A stretch of 8,976 nt of DNA from JAAYZQ01 sp041300865 (lineage in GTDB: Bacteria; Chloroflexota; Anaerolineae; JAAYZQ01), in assembly GCA_041300865.1 (NCBI GenBank), contig JBFYTF010000041.1, forward strand, positions 1 through 8,976, given 5' to 3'. Under the pieces are notes generated by a model. That model was not told the DNA's origin. It saw only the letters and a list, made by a program, of their open reading frames with translations, and searched no databases. Positions within the stretch are counted from its first letter, which is position 1. Every line of letters starts with the position of its first letter. The translations under genes were made by a program, and so were the position numbers. Positions 1 to 7,172 of the stretch are shown piece by piece.

Positions 1-761
1 TCGGCAATGTCGACCCCGGCCTGCGGATCGAGCGAGTGGATCGCGTGGGGGTTTGCCTGGACGAGTTGATCGAGGATGGGCATGAAGTTGCCGTCGGTGT
101 GCTTGATGGTGTAAAAGCCCAGGTCGCGGTAGCCCTGGATGAGCCGGGCCAGGTAGGGGGCCACGAACTCGGAGAACTGTCCCGGGCTGAGAAATGGGCC
201 GGTGTTGAAGCAGTAGTCGGAGCAGAGGGCCATGCCGTCGAGCCCGCCGTGCCTCTGGTACCACGCCGCCCGCTCCAGGGCGGCATCGACCCTCGCCGCG
301 GCTTCGGCCTTGACCTTCTCCGGCTCGTCGGCGAGGCGGTAGCAGAACTCGGCCAGCTTCTCCCCGGGTGGGATGTCGTAGGTCACGTCGCCATGGATCA
401 TCAGGAAGTAGCGGTCACCGGTCGCTTCGCGGATCAGATCGACAAGGAGCTGCGTCTCCTCGCGGCGTCCGGGGTTGGGATGGACGAATATGGCGCTGTG
501 CTCGTAGCGCTCGGCAGTGGCCACAAAGGTGGCGGCCATGTCGCGGCGATGGAGATCGCGCTCCTTGGTCTCCATTTGGCTCCATTGGCGATAGTCACGG
601 TGCAGAGGGTGGACCTTGCCCAGGGCCTCCATCGTCAGGTAGAAGACGAGCTCGAAGTGGGGCACTCGCCCGAGCAAGGGGCGGCGCTCGAGGGCTGCGG
701 CGAAGCGCTGCCGGGGTGTCAGGCTAGCGTTGCCGGTGGCGTGGTCCACTATCTCGGCCAA
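1..761 (-). CDS. URO-D-like family protein, divergent paralogue, partial (C-terminus beyond window)
   Basis: This gene is open to the window edge, giving 253 codons of the N-terminal and middle part. I start it at TTG 761 because AGGAG (769-773) lies 7 nt upstream; an in-frame GTG at 779 has no better site. The N-terminus (SLTPRQRFAAALERRPLLGRVPHFE, roughly residues 13-37) follows the URO-D superfamily opening, in which a 'T.reR...al....dRvP' helix leads into the barrel. Later come a GPFLSPGQFSEFVAPYLARL-like segment (about 188-207) and IKHTDGNFMPILDQLV (219-234). That last block is where corrinoid-linked methyltransferases of the family have HxC; here it reads H221-T-D223, so the thiolate ligand is lacking. 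True haem-pathway HemE is unlikely in this setting. It is the sixth gene of the sugar operon and begins 22 nt after the GH43 stop codon. Family membership is well supported; the reaction is unknown. Confidence 0.82.
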   Translation of the reverse strand, partial: MAEIVDHATGNASLTPRQRFAAALERRPLLGRVPHFELVFYLTMEALGKVHPLHRDYRQWSQMETKERDLHRRDMAATFVATAERYEHSAIFVHPNPGRREETQLLVDLIREATGDRYFLMIHGDVTYDIPPGEKLAEFCYRLADEPEKVKAEAAARVDAALERAAWYQRHGGLDGMALCSDYCFNTGPFLSPGQFSEFVAPYLARLIQGYRDLGFYTIKHTDGNFMPILDQLVQANPHAIHSLDPQAGVDIA

Positions 762-768
762 ATGATCA

Positions 769-773
769 CTCCT
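769..773 (-). promoter_or_regulatory. Ribosome-binding site deciding a TTG start
   Basis: AGGAG on the minus strand, 7 nt before TTG 761. It favours TTG over the in-frame GTG at 779 as the start of the second URO-D-like gene. Confidence 0.6.
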
Positions 774-783
774 ATGCACGCGC

Positions 784-1896
784 TCAGGGCGCCGCCCAGG
801 GCCCGGCGTCCAGCTCGACGGCCGGTAGCCCGTCCTGCCAGCTGAGAGGGACGAGGTTGAGGTGCCGGTAGCCGGCCGGCGACCAGTCGTGGAACATGAT
901 CCAGGTCTCGCCATCAGGGGCGGCGAACACGTCCTGTCCGCCGGGGCCGATGACCTGCGCGCGCAGGTCGGTGGCCAGCAGAGGGCCCCCCGCCTTTTCG
1001 TAGGGACCCAGCGGATCGTCTGCGACGGCATAGCCCGTCGCGTAGCGTGGGCTGGCAAAGTCGTTGGCCGAATAGAAGAGGTAGTAGCGGCCGGCGTGCA
1101 GCCAGAGGGTCGGTCCCTCCACGAGGATGCCCTCCCACGGCTGGCCGGCGGTGATGAGCTGGACCGGCTCGCCCTCGAGGGCCAGGCCGCCGGCGGCGAG
1201 CCGCTGGATGTGGATCCAGCTTTGGCCGCCCATGGAGTTGCCGTCATTCTTCCACAGCAGGTAGCGTGTGCCGTCCTCGTCGACAAAAAGGGACGCGTCG
1301 ATCGAGCCGCCCCGGTTCTGCTGGCAGACAAAGGGCGTGTCACCCTGGGACTGGAAAGGACCTTCCGGTACGGACGCCGTCGCGAGGCCGATGCACTGGA
1401 TGCCCCCGTGGCCGATGGCCAAGCGCGTGGTGAAGTAGAGGACGTAGGCGGGCGCCTGGCCCGTGGCTGCCACCTCCGGCGCCCATGTCCAGCCAAAGTC
1501 CTGGACGGCCCAGACGGGCAGCTCCGGGAGGACGTCGGGCAGAGGTGTCCACTCGACGAGGTTCTCCGAGCGTGCAGCTTGCACGTGCTGGCCGTTGCCG
1601 TTCGTGGCGTAGGCGTAGGTGACGTCCCCGGCCTGTAGCAGGTCCGGGTCGGGAAAGTCCCGGTCGAGTACCGGGTTGCGGTAGGTGCCGGGCGCGAGGG
1701 TGGGGGTTGCGCTTGGGCCGGGCACGACGCCAGCCGCCGGGGTGGCCTGCGGCGGTGTCGTCGCGGCGGAGGTTGGGCTGAGCGCGGCCGCCGGCGCGGT
1801 CGTGGGCGTGGCGCCCGCTCCTCCACAGGCGGCGAGGGCAGCACACAGGAGGAGGAGCGGGAGAGTACGTAGCGTTGCCTTACCAGTAGCGGCCAT
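784..1896 (-). CDS. Exported glycoside hydrolase family 43 lipoprotein
   Basis: This is a 370-residue lipoprotein. It has a basic N-terminus, a hydrophobic stretch (about 12-22) and a lipobox LAAC with Cys24 as the lipidation site. A Thr/Pro/Ala-rich linker (about 26-70) precedes a five-bladed beta-propeller domain (about 71-370). The GH43 catalytic triad is readable: D83 in NPVLDRDFPDPD (general base), D200 in SIDASLF (pKa modulator) and E260 in VEGPTLWL (general acid). H336 (MFHDW) fits the conserved His near the propeller centre. GH43 enzymes invert and act on arabinans, xylans or galactans; the substrate cannot be read from sequence. The ATG at 1896 is chosen because it gives the signal peptide directly, with GGAGG about 12 nt upstream. 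Its first 17 nt overlap the end of the upstream URO-D-like gene, suggesting coupled translation. It probably trims glycans outside the cell for the transporter encoded upstream. Confidence 0.9.
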   Translation of the reverse strand: MAATGKATLRTLPLLLLCAALAACGGAGATPTTAPAAALSPTSAATTPPQATPAAGVVPGPSATPTLAPGTYRNPVLDRDFPDPDLLQAGDVTYAYATNGNGQHVQAARSENLVEWTPLPDVLPELPVWAVQDFGWTWAPEVAATGQAPAYVLYFTTRLAIGHGGIQCIGLATASVPEGPFQSQGDTPFVCQQNRGGSIDASLFVDEDGTRYLLWKNDGNSMGGQSWIHIQRLAAGGLALEGEPVQLITAGQPWEGILVEGPTLWLHAGRYYLFYSANDFASPRYATGYAVADDPLGPYEKAGGPLLATDLRAQVIGPGGQDVFAAPDGETWIMFHDWSPAGYRHLNLVPLSWQDGLPAVELDAGPWAAP

Positions 1897-3022
1897 AGGT
1901 TTGAGCCACCTCCACCAGCTTCCGGATGTTTTCGTCGGGCGTGTCGCGGCCACACTGGTCCCCAGTGGACAGGATGAAGCCTCCGCCGGCGCCGGCGGCG
2001 TCGATGGCAGCCCGGGCCGCCTGTTCCACATCGGCCGGGGTGCCAAAGAGCATGACGCTCGTGGTGTGCAGGTTGCCCATGAGGGCCAGCCGCTGGCCGT
2101 GCGCCTGCTTCACCTCCGCCAGATCACAGTCGCCCATCGGCGGCACCTCCAGTGGATTGACGCAGTTGAGGTCCGTCTCTTCGGCGCACCAACGTACCAG
2201 CTCGCGCTCCTTGCCGCACGAGTGGAGCATCGTCGGCACGCCGGCCTCGCGGGCCATGCGCGTCATCGTCTGGATGGCCGGCAGCGACAGCTCGCGGGCA
2301 ATCGCGGGTGACTGGAGGGTGATCGTCCCTGAACCGCTGAGAAGGACAAAATCGGGCCTTTGCTCCAGGACCATGGCCATCATGGCCAGCACCTGGCGCT
2401 CGTGCAGCTCGCGCAGCGCCTCGATAATATCGTGTCGAAAGTAGTACCAGGTGCTGAGGTCCATGAGCCCACCGGCAAAGAGGTCAAACCAGGTGTGAAA
2501 TCCAGGATAAGGGATCGAGACGCCAAAGGCTCCCAGCTCGCCCAGCTCCTGCCGCTGCCGGTGCAGCAGCGCCCCGTCATAGCCCACGGGCGGTGCGAAC
2601 CACTTTTCGAGGAGGGGCCACTGCGCGTCGACGTCGGTGATGGGCCGGCGTGTACGGGTCGGAGGGTCGGCGAGGTAGTAGGTCGTCTCATAGCCGTACG
2701 GCAAGTCGTCGAGGCGCCCGCGCGTGCGCACCACCCAGCGCTCCGCCGTCTTGGCCATGTCCTCGACGATCTCGCGCCGGTCGTGAGGCCAGCGGTAGCG
2801 CATGGCGCCATCGATGAACCAGCCGTCTATGCCAAAATAGCGCACGGCCTCGATGTAGGCGCGCCACAGCGGCGGGTCGGCAAAATAGTAGACCTCCCAG
2901 AAAGGCTTGCCGGTCAGCCGGGCGGGGATCATGTTGGAAATGTCCGGGGCGACCGGCACCCGGTCTGGCTGCCGGTTGGTCATGGCCAGGAGCATGCGCT
3001 GGCGCGAGGTCAGGCGCTCCAT
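1880..3022 (-). CDS. URO-D-like family protein with HxC...C metal motif
   Basis: A 380-residue cytoplasmic protein of the uroporphyrinogen decarboxylase superfamily, starting MERLTSRQRMLLAMTNRQPDR. The ATG at 3022 has AGGAG 9 nt upstream; an upstream extension in the same frame has no family similarity. It shows the usual 'T.R.R...a......DRvPv' opening (5-24) and a TIM-barrel-like length. In the family's cobalamin-linked methyltransferases (MtaA/MtbA), zinc is held by HxC plus a distal Cys. Here H267-S-C269-G is present, followed by C357 in STGDQCGRDTP, so the site looks intact. That argues for methyl-transfer-type chemistry rather than haem synthesis, but no corrinoid protein is encoded in the window. 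It follows the permeases after a 156-nt structured spacer and overlaps the GH43 gene by 17 nt. The family call is firm; substrate and reaction are not known. Confidence 0.88.
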   Translation of the reverse strand: MERLTSRQRMLLAMTNRQPDRVPVAPDISNMIPARLTGKPFWEVYYFADPPLWRAYIEAVRYFGIDGWFIDGAMRYRWPHDRREIVEDMAKTAERWVVRTRGRLDDLPYGYETTYYLADPPTRTRRPITDVDAQWPLLEKWFAPPVGYDGALLHRQRQELGELGAFGVSIPYPGFHTWFDLFAGGLMDLSTWYYFRHDIIEALRELHERQVLAMMAMVLEQRPDFVLLSGSGTITLQSPAIARELSLPAIQTMTRMAREAGVPTMLHSCGKERELVRWCAEETDLNCVNPLEVPPMGDCDLAEVKQAHGQRLALMGNLHTTSVMLFGTPADVEQAARAAIDAAGAGGGFILSTGDQCGRDTPDENIRKLVEVAQTYGRYW

Positions 3023-3086
3023 GGGGTGACGCTCCTGCCTGGTGCGCGGCCGCTGCATTCGTGCTGCGTGGGGGCACTGCCCACCC

Positions 3087-3175
3087 CTTGTCCAAGCCGG
3101 CACTGCCAGCCCCCGGCCTCTGCGGGCCGGCCTGGCCGTCCGCCCGGCGCCGGCGGGATGGCGGGCTGGGACAAG
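3087..3175 (-). repeat. Intercistronic inverted repeat (long-stem hairpin)
   Basis: In the 156-nt spacer between the second permease and the URO-D-like gene, arms 3087-3101 and 3161-3175 pair at 13 of 15 positions (plus strand CTTGTCCAAGCCGGC against GCGGGCTGGGACAAG). The 59 nt between them hold a smaller hairpin, CCGGCC/GGCCGG (3113-3118 and 3125-3130), and a perfect palindrome CCGGCGCCGG (3144-3153). No U-run follows, so it does not look like a classical terminator. mRNA processing, 3'-end protection of the transporter message or attenuation of the downstream genes are possible. Confidence 0.6.
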
Positions 3176-3178
3176 CTG

Positions 3179-4114
3179 CTAGCGCCCTCCCATCCCGGTG
3201 AGGGAGATGCCCTCGACAAAGTGCCGCTGGAGCACGAGGAACACGACGAGCACGGGCAGCATGACCATCAGGCTGGCGGCCATGAGCCAGTTCCAGGCCG
3301 GGGCCCCACCGGCTGCCGCCTCGAACTGCCGCAGGCCCAGCTGCAGCGTGTACTTGCTCTCGCTCTGGAGGTAGAGCAGCGGTCCCATAAAGTCCTGCCA
3401 CGCGCCCTGGAAGGTAAAGATGGCGACGGCTGCCAGGGCCGGCTTGGTCATGGGCATGACGATGCTCCACCAGATACGCAGCTCCGATGCGCCGTCGATC
3501 TTGGCCGCTTCTGACAGCTCCAGCGGAATGCCGCGCATGAACTGGCGCAGCAAGAAGATGTAGAAGGCACCGCCGGTCCAGGCCGGGACGATGAGGGGCA
3601 GAAAAGTGTTGGTCCACACCGGCGAGCGCTGAAAGCCAAAGGCCGGCAGCTTGGCAAAGAGGACGAACTGCGGGATCATGGTCACCACGCCGGGCAGCAT
3701 CATGGTCGCCAGGACGAACGCAAAGAGCACGTCACGGCCGCGCCAGCGCAGCCTGGCAAAGGAGTATGCGACCAGCGAGGAGGAGAGGACCATGCCTACC
3801 ACGCTCAAGACGACAATGATCACCGTGTTGATCGTCCATTGCCGCCACTGGCCAAAGCTGAAGGCATCGCGATAGTTCTCCCAGGCGAGCCGCTCCGGGA
3901 TCCAGTTGGTGCCGGCGAGGTCACTTGGCGCTTTGAGCGACGTGGAGATCATCCACACAAAGGGTGCCAGGAACAGGAAGCTGATGAGGATCAGGAGCAG
4001 GAAGGCCATCACTCGCCCCGCCGGCGGCGGCCGGAAGATGCCCGTCCTTCGCTTGGCAGAGTCGATCGCCTTGGGCTCAACAGCGGCGGTCTCAAAGACT
4101 CGTTCCACTTCCAT
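3179..4114 (-). CDS. Sugar ABC transporter permease, MalG/CUT1 type
   Basis: A 311-residue inner-membrane protein with about six hydrophobic segments: around 35-57, 97-118, 130-152, 168-190, 224-245 and 276-297. The cytoplasmic EAA loop that docks the ATPase is clear: EAAKIDGASELRIWWSIVMP (202-221). The short N-terminal tail and the C-terminal end GISLTGMGGR resemble the MalG-type partner, whose C-terminus commonly runs 'G...GAVKG'. The ATG at 4114 lies 4 nt after the stop of the first permease, so the two are probably translationally coupled and form a heterodimer. The solute-binding lipoprotein upstream would deliver substrate. The 3' end is followed by a long inverted repeat before the next gene. 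Substrate is unknown; the GH43 neighbour suggests pentose-containing oligosaccharides. Confidence 0.93.
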   Translation of the reverse strand: MEVERVFETAAVEPKAIDSAKRRTGIFRPPPAGRVMAFLLLILISFLFLAPFVWMISTSLKAPSDLAGTNWIPERLAWENYRDAFSFGQWRQWTINTVIIVVLSVVGMVLSSSLVAYSFARLRWRGRDVLFAFVLATMMLPGVVTMIPQFVLFAKLPAFGFQRSPVWTNTFLPLIVPAWTGGAFYIFLLRQFMRGIPLELSEAAKIDGASELRIWWSIVMPMTKPALAAVAIFTFQGAWQDFMGPLLYLQSESKYTLQLGLRQFEAAAGGAPAWNWLMAASLMVMLPVLVVFLVLQRHFVEGISLTGMGGR

Positions 4115-4118
4115 TTTC

Positions 4119-5066
4119 TTACTCGCCTGACTCGTAATAGACCCAGCGCCGTGCTAGCCGGAGCTGTAGCAGGGTGATGATCAGGATGATCACAAACAGG
4201 ATCCAGGCCATGGCCGAGGCATAGCCCATTTGCAGGCCTCGCGGCCCGACCTTGCCAAAGGCGCGGTTGTACAGGTAGAGGACGTAGAAGAGCATCGATT
4301 GGCCGGGGCCGCCCAAGGCAAAGTCCTTGCCGGACAGGATGTAGGCCGTTGTAAAGATCTGAAAGGTGCCGATGATACCCGTCACGACCTGGAAAAAGAT
4401 GGTCGGGGTCAGCAGCGGGAGGGTGATGTAGCGGAAGGTCGTCAAGCGCTGTGCGCCGTCGATCGCCGCGGCCTCGTACAGCTCGTTGGGGATGCCTTTG
4501 AGGCCGGCCAGGTAGATGATGATGTTACCTCCGATCCACCACATGCCCATGACGACCATCCCCGGCTTGGTCCACGTCGGGTCGGCGAACCAGGCGGGCC
4601 CGTTGATGCCGAACAGCTCCAGGAAGTTGTTGAACAGGCCGTTGGGCGACAAGATCCACTGCCATAGAAAGATGGCGGCGATGCCCGACAGGACGTTGGG
4701 CAGGTAGATGATGGTCCGGAAGCCCTTTTCTGCGGGCAGATCAAGGTTCAGCAGCAGGGCGATGGCGATGGAGAAGACGACGACGATGGGGATCTTGACG
4801 ATGACCATCCAGAAGGTGTTCGACAGCGCCTTGAAGAACAGAGGGTCGTTGGTGAAGAGGTTGACATAGTTCTCCGTTCCGATCCACTCCGGGGGCCGGA
4901 GGATATTATACTCCGTGAAACTGGTGTACAGCGAAAAGAGCATCGGCCCGGCGGTAAAGAGCAAAAAGCCGATGATCCAGGGGCTGGCAAACAGCCAGCC
5001 GGTGATCTCTTCTCTGACGGCGGGGCGCAAGAAGGCGCGGCGCGCGCCAGACTGACGAGCTGCCAT
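4119..5066 (-). CDS. Sugar ABC transporter permease, MalF/CUT1 type
   Basis: A 315-residue inner-membrane protein with about six hydrophobic segments, the first at about 22-46 (WLFASPWIIGFLLFTAGPML). The EAA motif reads EAAAIDGAQRLTTFRYITLP (198-217). The pattern 'SFTEYNIL..PEWIGTENYVNLF' (49-71) is typical of the first permease of CUT1 operons. The start ATG 5066 is set by AGGAGG 6 nt upstream; a longer in-frame extension carries no family similarity. It pairs with the next gene (4-nt gap) to form the membrane channel. It is separated from the binding-protein gene by 81 nt containing a 12-bp hairpin, which may lower its expression relative to the binding protein. Confidence 0.94.
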   Translation of the reverse strand: MAARQSGARRAFLRPAVREEITGWLFASPWIIGFLLFTAGPMLFSLYTSFTEYNILRPPEWIGTENYVNLFTNDPLFFKALSNTFWMVIVKIPIVVVFSIAIALLLNLDLPAEKGFRTIIYLPNVLSGIAAIFLWQWILSPNGLFNNFLELFGINGPAWFADPTWTKPGMVVMGMWWIGGNIIIYLAGLKGIPNELYEAAAIDGAQRLTTFRYITLPLLTPTIFFQVVTGIIGTFQIFTTAYILSGKDFALGGPGQSMLFYVLYLYNRAFGKVGPRGLQMGYASAMAWILFVIILIITLLQLRLARRWVYYESGE

Positions 5067-5097
5067 GTAGTTCCTCCTTATTGTCTGCCTGGCCCCG

Positions 5098-5127
5098 GGC
5101 TGGGGCAGCGCGGCGGCTGCCCCAGCC
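5098..5127 (-). repeat. Perfect 12-bp intercistronic hairpin
   Basis: GGCTGGGGCAGC (5098-5109) and GCTGCCCCAGCC (5116-5127) form a perfect 12-bp stem with a 6-nt loop between the solute-binding-protein stop codon and the permease ribosome-binding site. No U-run follows on the transcript. The position matches the malE-malF intercistronic hairpins of enterobacteria, which protect the binding-protein mRNA and let it outnumber the permeases. The same role is inferred here. Confidence 0.8.
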
Positions 5128-5147
5128 ACGGTACAGCCCGTCAGGCT

Positions 5148-6695
5148 CTATTGAACTTCCGCTTCGACGGCGGCCTGCGCCTCGTCCAACGCCTCCTGTG
5201 GCGTCATGTTGCCTGCCCAGACCTGCTCCAGCCGCTGGTTCACCTGCTCATACCAGTTCGGATAACCCGCGACATAGATACCGCCGGTGCTGTAGCCCAG
5301 CGATTCCTCGACCACCGCCCACGACGGCTCGGCCAGGAGGACCGGGTCCTCCGCGGCCACCAGGTGGGTGGGCTGGGCCTGAGTGTCGCGCGCCCACGAC
5401 GATTGGCCTTCAGCGCCGGTGGCGCACTTGATCCACTCCCAGGCTGCTTCGGCGTTGGCCGCACCCGTGGGGATCGACAGCGAGAAGCCGCCACTCCAGT
5501 TCCCCGGCTCCTCGCCATAGGGCAGCGGCCCGATGCCCCACTCCATCCGTTCCTGCGTGCCGTCGGCCAGGGTGACGTTCGGCCGGTAGAACGACAGGAC
5601 ACTGTTGTAGCCATAGATATCGGTGATCATGGCCACCTTACCGCTCATGAAGGCATCGTTAGGCGGGGCAGCAAACTGGCTGCGGAAGGCCTGGATGGCA
5701 TCCCAGCCGCCGTAGCGGTCGACCCAGCCCTTGATCCACTCCACGGTCTCGACCATGTTGGGGTTGTTGATCTGCGGCGTCCCGTCCTCGGCGATCATGT
5801 CGGCCCCGTTGGTGTACGCCCAGATGTCAGGGCCGATGTTGATGAGCGGGAAGAAGCCGATGCGCTCCAGGCCGCCCTCGGTCATATCCAGGGCGTCGGC
5901 ATACGTCTCCAGCTCCTCCCAGGTCTCGGGCGGATCCTCCGGATCGAGCCCGGCCTCCTCGAAGGCTTGCTTGTTCCAGAAGAGAACGCGGATGTCGGTC
6001 TCGAAGGGGATACCGTAGGTCTCGTCTTCGTAAGCGGTCTGCTGCCAGGCCCAGTCGTAGAACTGGTCCTGGGTGACGCCGTCGCGGTCGGCCAATTCTT
6101 GCAGGCTCATGTAGATGCCGTCTGCCGCGTCCTTTGCCAGCTGGGGGCGGTCGGAGACGATGACGTCCGGCATGCCCGAGCCGGCAGCGACGGCGGCGAT
6201 GTTGGCCGTCCAGATGTCGCCGAACGGCTTGACCGTGTCGACGACCTCGATGTTGGGCAGCTCCTGCTGGCAGATGGCGATGACACGCCGCAGAGCCTGA
6301 CGGCGCACAGGCGAAGCCCAGAAGTGCCAGAGCTCGATCTGGCCCGAAACGTCCGCGTTCAGGGCCGGCCCCTCGCCTTCGCCCACAGGGGCTGGCTCTT
6401 CGGCAGTGGCTTCAGGCGTCGTCATCTCTTCGGCAGTGGCTTCAGGCGTCGTCATCTCCTCGGCAGTGGCTTCGGGCGTCGTCATCTCCTCGGCGGTGGC
6501 TTCAGGCGTCGTCATCTCCTCGGCGGTGGCCTCAGGCGTCGTCATCTCCTCGGCGGTGGCCTCGGGGGTCGTCTCCACGTCGGTGTCGACCGGTGTTTCG
6601 AGCGCACCGGTGTTGGTCCCCTCGTTGGCACCGCACGAGATGACGGTGGCGAGGACCAACATCAGGGTGATCCAGCTCCACACTTTGAATTTCAT
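5148..6695 (-). CDS. Extracellular sugar-binding lipoprotein of a CUT1 ABC transporter
   Basis: A 515-residue lipoprotein. It has a signal peptide (MKFKVWSWIT then a hydrophobic run to 19), Cys21 as the lipidated residue (ATVISC), an acidic Thr/Pro/Glu linker with about six 10-residue repeats (42-100), and a family 1 solute-binding domain (about 115-515). Recognisable segments are GQIELWHFWASPVRR (118-132) at the first beta strand, AAGSGMPDVIVSD (170-182), and YGIPFETDIRVLFWNK (227-242) followed by AFEEAGLDPEDPPETWEEL, the usual block for this family. The ATG at 6695 has AAGGAG about 9 nt upstream. It is the first gene of the minus-strand operon and is read from the promoter at 7173-7201 through a long leader. 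It captures substrate for the two permeases. The ligand is unknown. The domain is a normal size; the repeat linker makes the protein longer than most relatives. Confidence 0.95.
   Translation of the reverse strand: MKFKVWSWITLMLVLATVISCGANEGTNTGALETPVDTDVETTPEATAEEMTTPEATAEEMTTPEATAEEMTTPEATAEEMTTPEATAEEMTTPEATAEEPAPVGEGEGPALNADVSGQIELWHFWASPVRRQALRRVIAICQQELPNIEVVDTVKPFGDIWTANIAAVAAGSGMPDVIVSDRPQLAKDAADGIYMSLQELADRDGVTQDQFYDWAWQQTAYEDETYGIPFETDIRVLFWNKQAFEEAGLDPEDPPETWEELETYADALDMTEGGLERIGFFPLINIGPDIWAYTNGADMIAEDGTPQINNPNMVETVEWIKGWVDRYGGWDAIQAFRSQFAAPPNDAFMSGKVAMITDIYGYNSVLSFYRPNVTLADGTQERMEWGIGPLPYGEEPGNWSGGFSLSIPTGAANAEAAWEWIKCATGAEGQSSWARDTQAQPTHLVAAEDPVLLAEPSWAVVEESLGYSTGGIYVAGYPNWYEQVNQRLEQVWAGNMTPQEALDEAQAAVEAEVQ
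6396..6572 (-). repeat. 30-bp tandem repeat inside the binding-protein gene (about 5.9 units)
   Basis: The repeated unit encodes TTPEATAEEM and has a period of exactly 30 bp. Every difference between units is synonymous (GAG/GAA, ACC/ACT, CCC/CCT, ACC/ACG). The last two units are identical over their shared bases. The repeat forms a flexible acidic linker between the lipid anchor and the sugar-binding domain. Confidence 0.95.
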
Positions 6696-7172
6696 GTCGC
6701 TCTTCTCCTTAGTCTGTCCATAAGTTTATGATCGGGTGGGGTGTGGGCGGCGTTGGACAAACCCCGGATTCTCTGTCTGCCGGCTCCTGCTCGCGCGGGC
6801 AGGATCTGGTACCGGTCACGGAACCACGCCGGAGCCTGACTGGCTTCCGGCTCGGGTGCAGGGACGCGGGAATCTCTTCTTCTCACCTCCTGTGCGGGCA
6901 AGCTGCGAGTGGTGCGCGTTCCCAAGGTAAGGGGTAGCCCACCGCTGGCAGCGTTGGGCGGCAGGACGATGCCTCAGAGCCGCTTGCTTCCGGCGCCTGT
7001 TCGTGGCGGCCGTAAGGCCAACAGCGCTGCTGGGCTCTCTTGCGACGTGGCAAGAACGGGAGAGTTGACCGGGGCGCGTTCTCGGGAAAGCGTCAAACGT
7101 CTGCCCGGTGGGGGTTGCTCGGCTGGGCACTGGTTAGCCCGCAAGCACGCGCCGCGGTGCATAAACGAGCAT
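6696..7172 (-). other. Long 5' leader of the sugar operon; no gene recognised
   Basis: About 470 nt lie between the predicted transcription start (near 7166) and the binding-protein ATG. No reading frame on either strand looks like a real protein. The stretch has several potential hairpins: 6937-6959 (9 pairs around one mismatch), TCCTGC/GCAGGA (6785-6790 and 6799-6804), and GGCC-TTAC-GGCC near 7010-7020. A strong AGGAGG at about 6887-6892 has no convincing start codon after it. I could not match the sequence to any riboswitch class I know. Confidence 0.5.
6937..6959 (-). repeat. Hairpin in the sugar-operon leader
   Basis: On the minus strand GCCCA-A-CGCT, loop GCC, AGCG-G-TGGGC gives 9 base pairs interrupted by one A/G mismatch. 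It is the neatest local hairpin in the long leader. There is no U-run after it. Confidence 0.5.

Noticed and set aside
36..845. A 269-codon plus-strand frame at the left edge
   Set aside because: The opposite strand encodes a URO-D-like protein with family motifs throughout; this frame has none.
2360..3514. A 384-codon plus-strand frame across the URO-D-like and permease genes
   Set aside because: It is antisense to two clear genes, is rich in Gly, Pro, Arg and His, and has no recognisable motif.
5151..6731. A 526-codon open frame on the plus strand opposite the binding-protein gene
   Set aside because: It mirrors a well-supported family gene in GC-rich DNA, has repeats that are the antisense of the TTPEATAEEM linker, and shows no domain of its own.
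6826..6860. A minus-strand stretch (AGCCAGTCAGGCTCCGGC) resembling the cobalamin riboswitch B12 box
   Set aside because: The match is loose, and the other conserved parts of that riboswitch were not found nearby.
6692..6925. A 77-codon minus-strand frame in the leader, starting at TTG
   Set aside because: There is no ribosome-binding site before the TTG, the sequence is Arg-rich and not family-like; only its last nine codons are mentioned as a weak leader-peptide idea.
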